Shown piece after piece: positions 35,449 to 43,782 of a stretch of DNA of 64,000 nucleotides. This DNA comes from an uncultured Tateyamaria sp. (GTDB taxonomy: Bacteria; Pseudomonadota; Alphaproteobacteria; Rhodobacterales; Rhodobacteraceae): the NCBI GenBank assembly GCA_905480645.1, contig CAJQRC010000003.1, forward strand, positions 89,835-153,834, read 5' to 3'. Numbering within the stretch: the first letter of the stretch is position 1; each line of letters begins with the position of its first letter. A program made the position numbers and the translations under genes. The notes beneath the pieces are model-generated. The model worked only from the letters and a program-made list of their open reading frames with translations, was not told the DNA's origin and did not search any database.

Positions 35449-35517
35449 TTTTAATGCCAATGCTTTGCATGCTTTATAAAGATATGCATTATGGTTATCT
35501 GGTCAAGAAAATCTGCT

Positions 35518-35682
35518 TTAACCTTTGTGTACATATTTGCAGTCGCAATACGGGCATGTCACCGAGCCATTGTCTTCTGGAATTTGCAACCATATGCGTG
35601 GGTGGCCCAGTGCACTTTCTCCACCATCACACGCCACACGATGGTTATAAACAATTTTGGTTTCTGGTGCATCACTGGTCAC
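35518..35682 (-). CDS. Small zinc-finger protein, zf-CHCC family
   Basis: A 54-residue protein beginning at GTG 35680-35682, preceded by AAGGACGAG. The sequence contains VACDGGESALGHPRIWLQIP then SVTCPYCDCKYVHKG. C18, H27, C43 and C46 are the four zinc ligands of the zf-CHCC (PF10276) family, related to the NDUFS6/Lpp1 zinc domain of complex I accessory proteins. The function in bacteria is unknown. Length is family-typical. It lies upstream of polA, in a stretch with no competing gene; a longer ORF on the other strand is out-of-frame noise. Confidence 0.9.
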   Translation of the reverse strand: MTSDAPETKIVYNHRVACDGGESALGHPRIWLQIPEDNGSVTCPYCDCKYVHKG

Positions 35683-36005
35683 GGCTGGCTCGTCCTTGGC
35701 TAATCAATTTGAAAACTTATTTGTGTGCTATAGCGTTAGCATAAACAATATCCCAGCCTTTATAGCTTATACGTTACCGATGACAGTTTTTATATTTATT
35801 TAGGATGGTTTATTTAGGTCTGTTTAGTTTGGGTTCTATATATTCTGCTTTTATCCCTCCTCCTACATGGCTCACACGGTGTGGACCTATAGTTTTGATC
35901 GTGAGCACATATCTAACAATAGTTGGATAAACGACTTGAAATAATATTTAAATTAGAACAAAAGATGAACATATTAAATGCTCATTTATTGAATCTGATA
36001 TCTCA
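35683..36005. other. Intergenic region between the zinc-finger gene and dnaE2
   Basis: About 320 AT-rich bases upstream of two divergent genes. It holds a palindrome CACACGGTGTG at 35873-35883 and a LexA box at 35956-35970; no gene is seen. Confidence 0.5.
35956..35970. promoter_or_regulatory. LexA box upstream of dnaE2
   Basis: GAAC at 35956-35959, a 7-base spacer and GAAC at 35967-35970. This is the alphaproteobacterial LexA operator (GAAC-N7-GAAC, equivalent to GTTC-N7-GTTC), 36 bases before the dnaE2 ATG. DnaE2 is a known LexA-repressed SOS gene in this class, so position and motif agree. Confidence 0.8.
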
Positions 36006-38930
36006 ATGTTTTGTGAACTCACTATTACGTCGAATTTTACCTTTCTAACCGGTGCTTCTCACCCTGAAGAATATATGAATCGTGCTGCACTACTTGGAAT
36101 TGAGGCGATTGTAATTGCGGATGACAATTCGGTGGCGGGGATTGTTAGAGCGCATACCGAGGCTCGTAAAATTGCTATAGCGGTTAAAGAAAGACAAGAT
36201 TTTGATGCAATTTGGGGGCTGATCGGCCCACCATTACCTAATCATCTGCTGAAGTCATCATGCGTCTCTATTGTAACTACTCCACGACTAATTCCAGGAG
36301 CAAGATTGATTTTTTCTGATGCTCCCCCGATCACGGTACTTCCTCAGGATCGAGATGGATGGCGTAGTCTTTGTCGGATTATTTCGCGAGGGCGACTTAA
36401 AGCAAAAAAAGGTGTTTGTAGTCTCCAACTGTCTGATCTTGAGGAATTTAAAAATGGCCTCAATTTGTTGATCTGGCCACAGGTGCAAATAGTGGAGGAT
36501 TGTCCAGTCGATTGGCAACAAATAGCGCAACGTTTGATGCGATGCTTTAATGGAAAAATTTATGTGCTCATGGTACCATATTATAATGGACATGACGCCG
36601 CACGGTTTGAGTATATAGCGGATCAGGCACAGAATTTAGGGTTGCCCACACTAGCCTCAGCTGCACCATATATGCACCATGGTGCAAGACGCAAATTAGC
36701 TGACGTTGTCACAGCGATTCGCACTGGTAGCCGTGTAGATGATTTAGGTCGCTCAGCACTCGCCAATGGTGAAGGACGTCTGCGGAGTGAAGCTGAGATG
36801 CAGCGTCTATTTGCAGGGCACCAAGATTCTGTAATGCGTACGGGCATATTAGCAAGAAAGCTGACGTTTTCTCTTGATCAGCTTCGTTATGAATATCCAT
36901 CTGAGATTAAAGGTACCGAGAATCCAACCCAGCGCCTGTCAAGGCTTGCCTATGAAGGACTTGATTGGCGCTACCCTAATGGTGCGTCTGATCATGTTAA
37001 TAACTTGTTACGTCATGAACTCACACTCATTTCCAAACTGAAATATGAACCTTATTTTTTAACTGTACGTGACATCGTGGCCTTTGCTCAGAGTCGTAAT
37101 ATTTTATGTCAGGGTCGTGGGTCAGCGGCAAATTCGGTAGTCTGTTATTGTCTGGGGATTACATCTGTCAGCCCCGAAATAGGTACCATGGTATTTGAAC
37201 GCTTTGTCTCTGAGGCGCGAAACGAACCTCCTGACATCGATGTTGATTTTGAACATGAGCGGCGTGAAGAGGTGATTCAGCATATTTACGAACGCTATGG
37301 GCGCAATCGGGCGGGGTTATGCGCGACGGTAGTACATTACCGTGGCAAACGAGCGATTCGAGATGTAGGTCGTGCCATGGGTTTGTCTGAGGATACGATC
37401 AGTGCACTCAGCTCTCAACTTTGGGGATTTTTCTCGACTAAAGGACTGGAGATCGAACGCATGGTCGAGATTGGTCTGGATTTAAATAATTATCGGCTTA
37501 AACAGACTATAGAACTGGTTTATGAAATCAATGGATTTCCCCGTCATCTTAGCCAGCATGTGGGAGGTTTTATCGTCACCGAAGGACGGCTGGATGAGCT
37601 TGTGCCTATTGAAAATGCTGCGATGGAAGATCGGACTGTAATATGCTGGGATAAGGATGATATTGAGACGCTTGGTATTCTTAAGATTGATGTACTCAGC
37701 CTAGGGATGCTCACCTGTATCCGCAAAGCGTTTGAACTACTCAAGATGCATTACCAGCAGGATTTTACTTTGGCTACCCTGCCGCCTGAAGATCCACGAG
37801 TCTACGAAATGCTTTGTAGAGCTGACAGTATTGGTATCTTTCAGGTGGAAAGCCGTGCACAAATGAACTTTCTACCGCGCATGCGACCTCGTTGTTTTTA
37901 TGATTTAGTAATTGAGGTGGCTATTATTCGCCCTGGCCCTATTCAAGGTGATATGGTGCACCCATATATCAGGCGACGAAATGGAGAGGAGGAGGTTAGC
38001 TTTCCTTCTGACGCACTGGGTGCAGTACTGGGTAAAACGCTTGGTGTACCGCTTTTTCAGGAACAAGCGATGCAAATCGCTATTGTGGGCGCGGGCTTTA
38101 CCCCTAATCAAGCTGACCGGCTACGCCGCTCATTGGCGACGTTCAATAAAAAGGGAAGTATTAGTGAATTTCTTGCCCTGTTTATGCGTGGGATGCGCAA
38201 AAATGGCTATTGTGAAGATTTTGCTAGGCGTTGCTTTTCCCAGATAGAAGGATTTGGATCTTACGGTTTTCCTGAAAGTCACGCAGCTTCTTTCGCTTTA
38301 TTGGTATACGCCTCCAGCTGGATTAAGTGTCACCATCCAGGCATTTTTGCTTGTGCGCTTTTGAATTCGCAGCCGATGGGTTTTTATGCGCCTGCTCAAA
38401 TCGTTCGAGATGTGCGTGAACATGGGGTAATAGTCCGACCTATTTGTATAAATAACAGCTTTTGGGACAATGTTATGGAGCCTGATGGTGTGGGCGGTCT
38501 AGTTCTGCGTCTAGGGTTTCGACAGATTAAGGGTTTGAGTGAGGAGGACGCTACATGGATCATGGCGTCAAGAGGCAACGGGTATCAATCAGTGCGCGAT
38601 GTATGGCGCCGTGCCGGGTTGGGACCAAGTGTAATTTTAAGATTGGCGGAAGCAGATATCTTTGTGAGTATGAAAATTAGCCGTCGTGATGCAATATGGG
38701 AGGCTAAGACGCTAAATTCTGGTCCTGCGTTGCCACTTTTTGCGATGGATATTGATGGTGAGATGGTGGATGAGCCCACGACTTTATTGCCGAAAATGAG
38801 ATTAGGTGAGGAGGTGATCGAAGATTATGTATCAATTCGTCTAACGCTTAAGGCACATCCAGTGGCGTTGTTGCGACATATCCTGACACCAGTAGCAACT
38901 GTTCTTCCCAAGGTAGCGTTAGCACGTTAA
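36006..38930 (+). CDS. dnaE2: Error-prone DNA polymerase DnaE2 (ImuC), C-terminally short
   Basis: A translesion C-family polymerase used in SOS mutagenesis with ImuA/ImuB. The 974 residues contain the PHP domain (FTFLTGASHPEEY), palm catalytic Asps in PDIDVDFEHE near 408 and KIDVLSLGML near 560, and fingers and duplex-binding regions with GFGSYGFPESHAASFA. The family normally runs on for about 100 more residues of OB fold after LKAHPVALLR, but here it stops 15 residues later and gpmI begins 36 bases on. No imuA or imuB lies nearby. A LexA box precedes it. Activity may be reduced; catalytic residues are intact. Confidence 0.88.
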   Translation: MFCELTITSNFTFLTGASHPEEYMNRAALLGIEAIVIADDNSVAGIVRAHTEARKIAIAVKERQDFDAIWGLIGPPLPNHLLKSSCVSIVTTPRLIPGARLIFSDAPPITVLPQDRDGWRSLCRIISRGRLKAKKGVCSLQLSDLEEFKNGLNLLIWPQVQIVEDCPVDWQQIAQRLMRCFNGKIYVLMVPYYNGHDAARFEYIADQAQNLGLPTLASAAPYMHHGARRKLADVVTAIRTGSRVDDLGRSALANGEGRLRSEAEMQRLFAGHQDSVMRTGILARKLTFSLDQLRYEYPSEIKGTENPTQRLSRLAYEGLDWRYPNGASDHVNNLLRHELTLISKLKYEPYFLTVRDIVAFAQSRNILCQGRGSAANSVVCYCLGITSVSPEIGTMVFERFVSEARNEPPDIDVDFEHERREEVIQHIYERYGRNRAGLCATVVHYRGKRAIRDVGRAMGLSEDTISALSSQLWGFFSTKGLEIERMVEIGLDLNNYRLKQTIELVYEINGFPRHLSQHVGGFIVTEGRLDELVPIENAAMEDRTVICWDKDDIETLGILKIDVLSLGMLTCIRKAFELLKMHYQQDFTLATLPPEDPRVYEMLCRADSIGIFQVESRAQMNFLPRMRPRCFYDLVIEVAIIRPGPIQGDMVHPYIRRRNGEEEVSFPSDALGAVLGKTLGVPLFQEQAMQIAIVGAGFTPNQADRLRRSLATFNKKGSISEFLALFMRGMRKNGYCEDFARRCFSQIEGFGSYGFPESHAASFALLVYASSWIKCHHPGIFACALLNSQPMGFYAPAQIVRDVREHGVIVRPICINNSFWDNVMEPDGVGGLVLRLGFRQIKGLSEEDATWIMASRGNGYQSVRDVWRRAGLGPSVILRLAEADIFVSMKISRRDAIWEAKTLNSGPALPLFAMDIDGEMVDEPTTLLPKMRLGEEVIEDYVSIRLTLKAHPVALLRHILTPVATVLPKVALAR

Positions 38931-38966
38931 TGGTCGCTTGAAATCTTAACAAAGGTACTAGCGCAT

Positions 38967-40478
38967 ATGCCTGCTCCAAAACCTGTTGTATTATGTATCC
39001 TCGATGGTTGGGGTTTGCGAAATGAAACTGAAGGTAATGCGCCTGCGCTTGCCAACACTCCAACTTTTGACCGGATTATGACAACTTGTTCGCATGCGAC
39101 GCTAATCACTCATGGACCAGATGTAGGATTGCCTGGTGGCCAAATGGGAAATTCTGAGGTTGGACATACGAACATCGGTGCTGGCCGTGTTGTGGCCATG
39201 GATTTAGGTCAAATTGATCTTGCTATAGAAGACGGTAGTTTTTTTCTTAATAAATCCTTGGTGGACTGGATAGCCAATATAAAAGAAGTAGGTGGGCGAG
39301 CGCATCTAATGGGGGTTATTTCGGACGGTGGAGTGCATGGCCATCTAAATCACATGATTGCAGCGGTTAAGGCGTGTACAGATGCAGGGCTTCAGGTTTT
39401 GATCCATGCCATAGCCGATGGTCGTGATGTTGCGCCTAAATCAGCAATAACTTACTTAAAAGCTCTTAATGAAGCGATACCAATGAATGCAACGGTTTGT
39501 AGTTTGACTGGTCGCTATTATGCTCTTGATAGAGACAATCGTTGGGAACGGGTCGAGACAGCATATGAGGCCATAGTTCAATCTGATGGAGTTCACGCAG
39601 AAACAGCGCAGGCAGCAATTGAAGCAGCTTATAATGAAGGCAAGACTGATGAATTCATTCCAGCTTCGGTAATAGGCGGGTACAATGGTGCGATCGATGG
39701 GGATGGATTTTTCTGTCTCAATTTTCGCGCAGATCGCGCTCGTGAAATTATGGCGGCGATTGGTGATCCAGATTTTAAAGCGTTTGATAACACAGCCCGT
39801 CCAATGTGGTCGGGCATTTTGGGGATGGCAGATTATTCCGAAGCACATGAAGCTTTTATGTCCACAGTTTATCCTAAGCCTGAAATTAGTAATACTCTTG
39901 GTCAGTGGGTTGCGCTAGCAGGCCTTAGACAGTTCCGCTTGGCAGAAACTGAAAAATACCCGCATGTCACATTTTTTCTAAATGGTGGAAAAGAAAAATT
40001 GGAGATAGGCGAAGATCGCGCAATGCCAAATTCTCCAGCAGTCGCAACTTATGACCTGATGCCTTCGATGTCTTCAAGTGAGGTAACGGACGAGTTTATT
40101 GCTGCTATTGAGGATGGGTATGACTTAATTGTAGTCAATTATGCTAATCCTGATATGGTTGGCCATACGGGAAATTTGGCCGCGGCTATTGCTGCCTGTG
40201 AAGCGGTTGATGCTAGCCTTGCTCGAGTAATACCTGCTCTTGAGGCTGTGGGTGGAGTAATGATTATCACTGCAGATCATGGGAATTGTGAAATGATGAT
40301 TGATCCAATGACGGGTGAGCCACACACCGCGCACACAACTAACTTGGTACCCGCAATACTGATTGGCACTAAAAAATCCCTAGTGTCTGGCAGACTGGCC
40401 GATTTATCTCCAACGTTGTTGGAACTGATGCAATTAGAAAAGCCAAAAGAAATGACAGGAAAAAGCCTGTTAAGATGA
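38967..40478 (+). CDS. gpmI: 2,3-bisphosphoglycerate-independent phosphoglycerate mutase
   Basis: Interconverts 3- and 2-phosphoglycerate in glycolysis and gluconeogenesis. The 503 residues have CILDGWG at 10-16 with metal-binding Asp13, the phosphoserine Ser63 in MGNSEVGHTNIGAGR, HAIADGRDV and a final ADHGNCEMM and HTAHTTNLVP. AAAGG upstream supports ATG at 38967. It overlaps envC by ATGA. It may receive read-through from the SOS-controlled dnaE2 gene. Confidence 0.95.
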   Translation: MPAPKPVVLCILDGWGLRNETEGNAPALANTPTFDRIMTTCSHATLITHGPDVGLPGGQMGNSEVGHTNIGAGRVVAMDLGQIDLAIEDGSFFLNKSLVDWIANIKEVGGRAHLMGVISDGGVHGHLNHMIAAVKACTDAGLQVLIHAIADGRDVAPKSAITYLKALNEAIPMNATVCSLTGRYYALDRDNRWERVETAYEAIVQSDGVHAETAQAAIEAAYNEGKTDEFIPASVIGGYNGAIDGDGFFCLNFRADRAREIMAAIGDPDFKAFDNTARPMWSGILGMADYSEAHEAFMSTVYPKPEISNTLGQWVALAGLRQFRLAETEKYPHVTFFLNGGKEKLEIGEDRAMPNSPAVATYDLMPSMSSSEVTDEFIAAIEDGYDLIVVNYANPDMVGHTGNLAAAIAACEAVDASLARVIPALEAVGGVMIITADHGNCEMMIDPMTGEPHTAHTTNLVPAILIGTKKSLVSGRLADLSPTLLELMQLEKPKEMTGKSLLR

Positions 40479-41608
40479 TAAGTGTGAGTATTTTATTTCT
40501 TATGTTTCTGGCCATGCCTCTGGCGGCACAGCAGGATGCACTTATTCTTACGCGTAATGCGGGACATGATTTACACGCCGCCTCGAGGCAATTGAATGAT
40601 GCGGAGACTGCTAGCGATAGAGTTAAGGCACTGAGTCAAACAGTAAAGGCTTATGAAGTTGGGCTTGCTGCAATGCGGCTTGGGCTAAGACATATTGCAA
40701 CCCGTGAGGCACAATTAGTTGATCAATTAACATCACGTAATAACGAAATTTCTCAGTTTTTAACGGTACTTCAAAAACTTACTATAGGCCAAGGGCCAAC
40801 TATGTTTTTGCATCCTAGCGGTCTAAACGGAACTGTACGCGCGGAAATGCTCTTGATTGAATTAACGCTGACTTTAAAAAATAAAGCTAACATGCTGATT
40901 CAAAATTTGGATGATGTTGAAATGTTGCGCACCCTTCAAGAGCAAGCGACTGAGCAATTGGAAATAGGTTTAAAAGAAGTCCAAAAGGCCCGATGGGCAC
41001 TAAATCAAGCGATGGCGGATCGAACTGATTTGCCTAAAAGGTATACTGAAGATCCTATAAGGACTGCAATATTGATAGCTTCTTCTGAAACAATAGATGC
41101 CTTTTTTAGTAGTTTGCCTAATATGGTGTTGGACAATTCTGTCTGGGAGTTGCCCCGTATTAATGATCAAATTGGTGAATTGCCGTTGCCTGTGCTTGGA
41201 AAAATATTGAATGGCACAAACCAAGCTGATTTTTTTGATTCAACGCGTCCCGGTATCTTTCTCGCTACTCAACCGGGAGCATTGGTTACATCGCCCACAG
41301 TGGCAACATTGAGGTATGTTGGACCCCTCTTAGACCTTGGAAATGTGATGATTTTGGAGCTAGGCCCCGGGACTTTGCTGGTTTTAGCGGGTTTGGGTGT
41401 TACCTTTGGTAAACAAGGACAAGTTGTTGCTGCTGAAACACCTCTTGGCCTCATGGGGGTATTGGAAACTCAGGGCGTTAAAAATGGTGTTTCAACTATC
41501 GGTGATGGGGGTGGTGCTAGTGGCTTAGAAACGCTCTATATAGAGATAAGACAGGATAATGTGCCTCAGGACCCACTTACATGGTTTGGCATTGACAAGG
41601 ATGGATAG
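40475..41608 (+). CDS. Murein hydrolase activator, EnvC-like
   Basis: A 377-residue exported coiled-coil protein with a degenerate LytM (M23) C-terminus, like EnvC which activates amidases at the septum. Signal peptide at about 1-18 (MPLAAQ). Residues about 25-210 are helix-rich. The C-terminal stretch from about 275 (LLDLGNVMILELGPGTLLVLAGLG) matches the LytM fold, but the zinc His residues are missing, as in EnvC activators. It overlaps gpmI by ATGA and is followed by ctpA after four bases. The gpmI-envC-ctpA order is typical of Rhodobacterales. Confidence 0.82.
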   Translation: MISVSILFLMFLAMPLAAQQDALILTRNAGHDLHAASRQLNDAETASDRVKALSQTVKAYEVGLAAMRLGLRHIATREAQLVDQLTSRNNEISQFLTVLQKLTIGQGPTMFLHPSGLNGTVRAEMLLIELTLTLKNKANMLIQNLDDVEMLRTLQEQATEQLEIGLKEVQKARWALNQAMADRTDLPKRYTEDPIRTAILIASSETIDAFFSSLPNMVLDNSVWELPRINDQIGELPLPVLGKILNGTNQADFFDSTRPGIFLATQPGALVTSPTVATLRYVGPLLDLGNVMILELGPGTLLVLAGLGVTFGKQGQVVAAETPLGLMGVLETQGVKNGVSTIGDGGGASGLETLYIEIRQDNVPQDPLTWFGIDKDG

Positions 41609-41612
41609 AGAA

Positions 41613-42953
41613 ATGAGAAAATTTGTCATGGCTGCTATGGCTGGTGCTTTGACCGGCGTTGTCGCTACAACCCAGATAGTAGGACCTTTGTTAGCGCAGG
41701 AAGGCGCAGAAAATTCTAATGTTTATGAACAATTAGATCTTTTTGGAGATATCTTTGAAAGAATACGCAGCCAGTATGTCGAGGAAGTGGAACCTGGAGA
41801 ATTAATTGAAGCTGCGATTGATGGCATGCTGACTTCTCTTGATCCGCACTCCAGTTATCTTTCGCCTGAAGATGCTGCTGCTATGCAGGTGCAGACCCGC
41901 GGTGAATTTGGTGGTCTTGGGATTGAAGTCACGCAGGAAGAAGGGTTTGTAAAAGTAGTTTCCCCAATTGATGGTACACCTGCTGCGGAAGCAGGTATAG
42001 AGGCAGGTGACTTCATTACCCATGTTGATGGAGAATCCATGCTAGGCTTGACCTTGGATAAAGCTGTAGAGCGAATGCGTGGCAGTGTTGGTTCTGAGAT
42101 TATCATCACAATTGTGCGTGAAGGTGAAGCTGAGCCATTTGATGTTTCAATCATTCGCGACACTATTGAATTGCAGGCCGTTAGGAGCCGTACTCAAGGG
42201 GATGCAGTTATACTTCGGATCACTACCTTTAATGATAAGACCACGCCAAACTTAATCTCCAAAATCGAAGAAGAAGTCGAAACTCTTGGTGGTATGGAAA
42301 ATGTGGACGGTTTTGTTATTGATCTCCGAAACAACCCTGGTGGTCTATTAACTCAAGCAATACGGGTGTCAGATGCTTTTCTTGAAAAAGGTGAAATTGT
42401 ATCCACGCGGGGGCGCAATCCTGAAGACGGTGACCGTTTTAATGCAACGCCAGGTGATCTTGCCCAAGGTAAGCCTATTGTTGTCTTGATTAATGGTGGG
42501 TCTGCCTCCGCATCTGAAATTGTCGCAGGTGCTTTGCAAGATCACCACAGAGCAATTGTTGTTGGTACTAAAAGTTTTGGTAAAGGGTCGGTCCAGACCG
42601 TTATGCCAATGCGTGGGAGCAGTGCGATGCGTCTTACAACAGCCCGCTATTACACTCCATCAGGTCGTTCGATACAAGCGCTGGGCGTCAGCCCAGATAT
42701 TGTAGTAGAGCAGCCTCGCCGCGATCTCACTGTCGAGCCTGAAGATGAGTCATCAAGCGCTGTGCGCCAACGCTCGGAAGCTGAACTGCGGGGTTCCTTA
42801 AATAACGATTCTCTTAGCGAAGATGAGATTCGGCAAATTGAAGAGGATCGAGCGAAGGCTGATGCCGCGGCTGCACTCCGTGAAGAAGATTATCAACTCG
42901 CATATGCTATAGATATTCTTAGAGGACTTAATGCTTTAAATTCGCAAAATTAA
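41613..42953 (+). CDS. ctpA: S41 C-terminal processing peptidase
   Basis: A 446-residue periplasmic serine protease of the CtpA/Prc family. It starts MRKFVMAAMAGAL (signal peptide to about residue 29). The catalytic region is preceded by a PDZ domain (GGLGIEVTQEEGF, PIDGTPAAEAGIEAGD); the S41 core has RNNPGGLLTQAI, GGSASASEIVAGALQDH with the nucleophile Ser and GTKSFGKGSVQTV with the Lys base. I use ATG 41613, though ATG 41601 is also in frame. A strong bidirectional terminator follows. Confidence 0.93.
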   Translation: MRKFVMAAMAGALTGVVATTQIVGPLLAQEGAENSNVYEQLDLFGDIFERIRSQYVEEVEPGELIEAAIDGMLTSLDPHSSYLSPEDAAAMQVQTRGEFGGLGIEVTQEEGFVKVVSPIDGTPAAEAGIEAGDFITHVDGESMLGLTLDKAVERMRGSVGSEIIITIVREGEAEPFDVSIIRDTIELQAVRSRTQGDAVILRITTFNDKTTPNLISKIEEEVETLGGMENVDGFVIDLRNNPGGLLTQAIRVSDAFLEKGEIVSTRGRNPEDGDRFNATPGDLAQGKPIVVLINGGSASASEIVAGALQDHHRAIVVGTKSFGKGSVQTVMPMRGSSAMRLTTARYYTPSGRSIQALGVSPDIVVEQPRRDLTVEPEDESSSAVRQRSEAELRGSLNNDSLSEDEIRQIEEDRAKADAAAALREEDYQLAYAIDILRGLNALNSQN

Positions 42954-42973
42954 ATCATCATTTAAGTAAATAC

Positions 42974-43003
42974 AAAAAGCCGCACTTCAAAGTGCGGCTT
43001 TTT
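42974..43003. terminator. Bidirectional terminator after ctpA
   Basis: AAAAAGCCGCACTT (42974-42987) and AAGTGCGGCTTTTT (42990-43003) form a near-perfect stem around a tight loop, with T runs on both strands. It ends the gpmI-envC-ctpA unit and could also stop transcripts from the convergent SH3-domain gene. Confidence 0.9.
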
Positions 43004-43239
43004 GTATTTTAGAGTAGCCTACATATGGATAATAATTTAATTATCGTTGTCCAAAACTAACCAACTATCATTTTAAAGCCGAAATGTTTCACTTCTCTAC
43101 TTCAAAATGAAATATTAAAAGCCGTTTTTACATTTCTGTACCGATCTAAGTCGCGTTTATTTAATGTCGTCAAGTTAATCCAAATTTTAAATATTGAATT
43201 TACCAACGTAGTTAAAAAAACATACCCACAACTAATAAG

Positions 43240-43542
43240 TCACATTTTGCTTAAATATGCCCATGAGACATATCCAACTAGGCCTCTTGCCTTTTTGAGT
43301 GATGCCTTACACCAACGTGTTCCTCCAGTTTGGTCACACGTATGAACACGCACAATAGTTTCATTTGGTAGTCCAAGTATGATCTTATATCCAGTTCCTG
43401 GACCTGCGCGCATTTTCAACATATCACCCGCTTTAACACCAACAACTTCGTACAATCCCATTGTTCTGTCTGCAGCATCAACACTGTTTGCCGTAGCCTG
43501 TAAGAGGATGAATGTAATAACTGAAAAGATTATTTTTCGCAT
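43240..43542 (-). CDS. Exported SH3-domain protein
   Basis: A 100-residue protein with a signal peptide (MRKIIFSVITFILLQATANSV, cleavage near residue 25) and a bacterial SH3-type domain: YEVVGVKAGDMLKMRAGPGTGYK, IVRVHTC and LVGYVSWAYLSKM. Such domains bind cell-wall material. GGAGATAACA sits before ATG at 43540-43542, so the longer upstream reading is not used. Two cysteines (CDQ and WCK) may form a disulfide. Confidence 0.82.
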   Translation of the reverse strand: MRKIIFSVITFILLQATANSVDAADRTMGLYEVVGVKAGDMLKMRAGPGTGYKIILGLPNETIVRVHTCDQTGGTRWCKASLKKARGLVGYVSWAYLSKM

Positions 43543-43782
43543 TGTTATCTCCAAGTTTTCTGCCTCATTTTTAGTGTACTGCGCATGCGCTTCACTAAGC
43601 AATAACATCGTTACGCTTAGCGTTATTGATAGCAGTAATCGTTTGTAGTAAATGACTTCAGTAGCCTGAAAAGTCAGAACTATCTAAAATTTATTGTTTT
43701 CGAATTTTCATCAATAACGATAATCTTGTTCGGATGGGTAATTTTGGAATCACCACGTCTTTCGAAGTTAAATTGTTTCGAG

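Noticed and set aside
35403..35744. Plus-strand ORF of 113 codons
   Set aside because: Antisense to the zinc-finger gene and the polA leader; composition rich in His, Cys and Trp with no family pattern, while the minus strand reads as a clear zf-CHCC protein.
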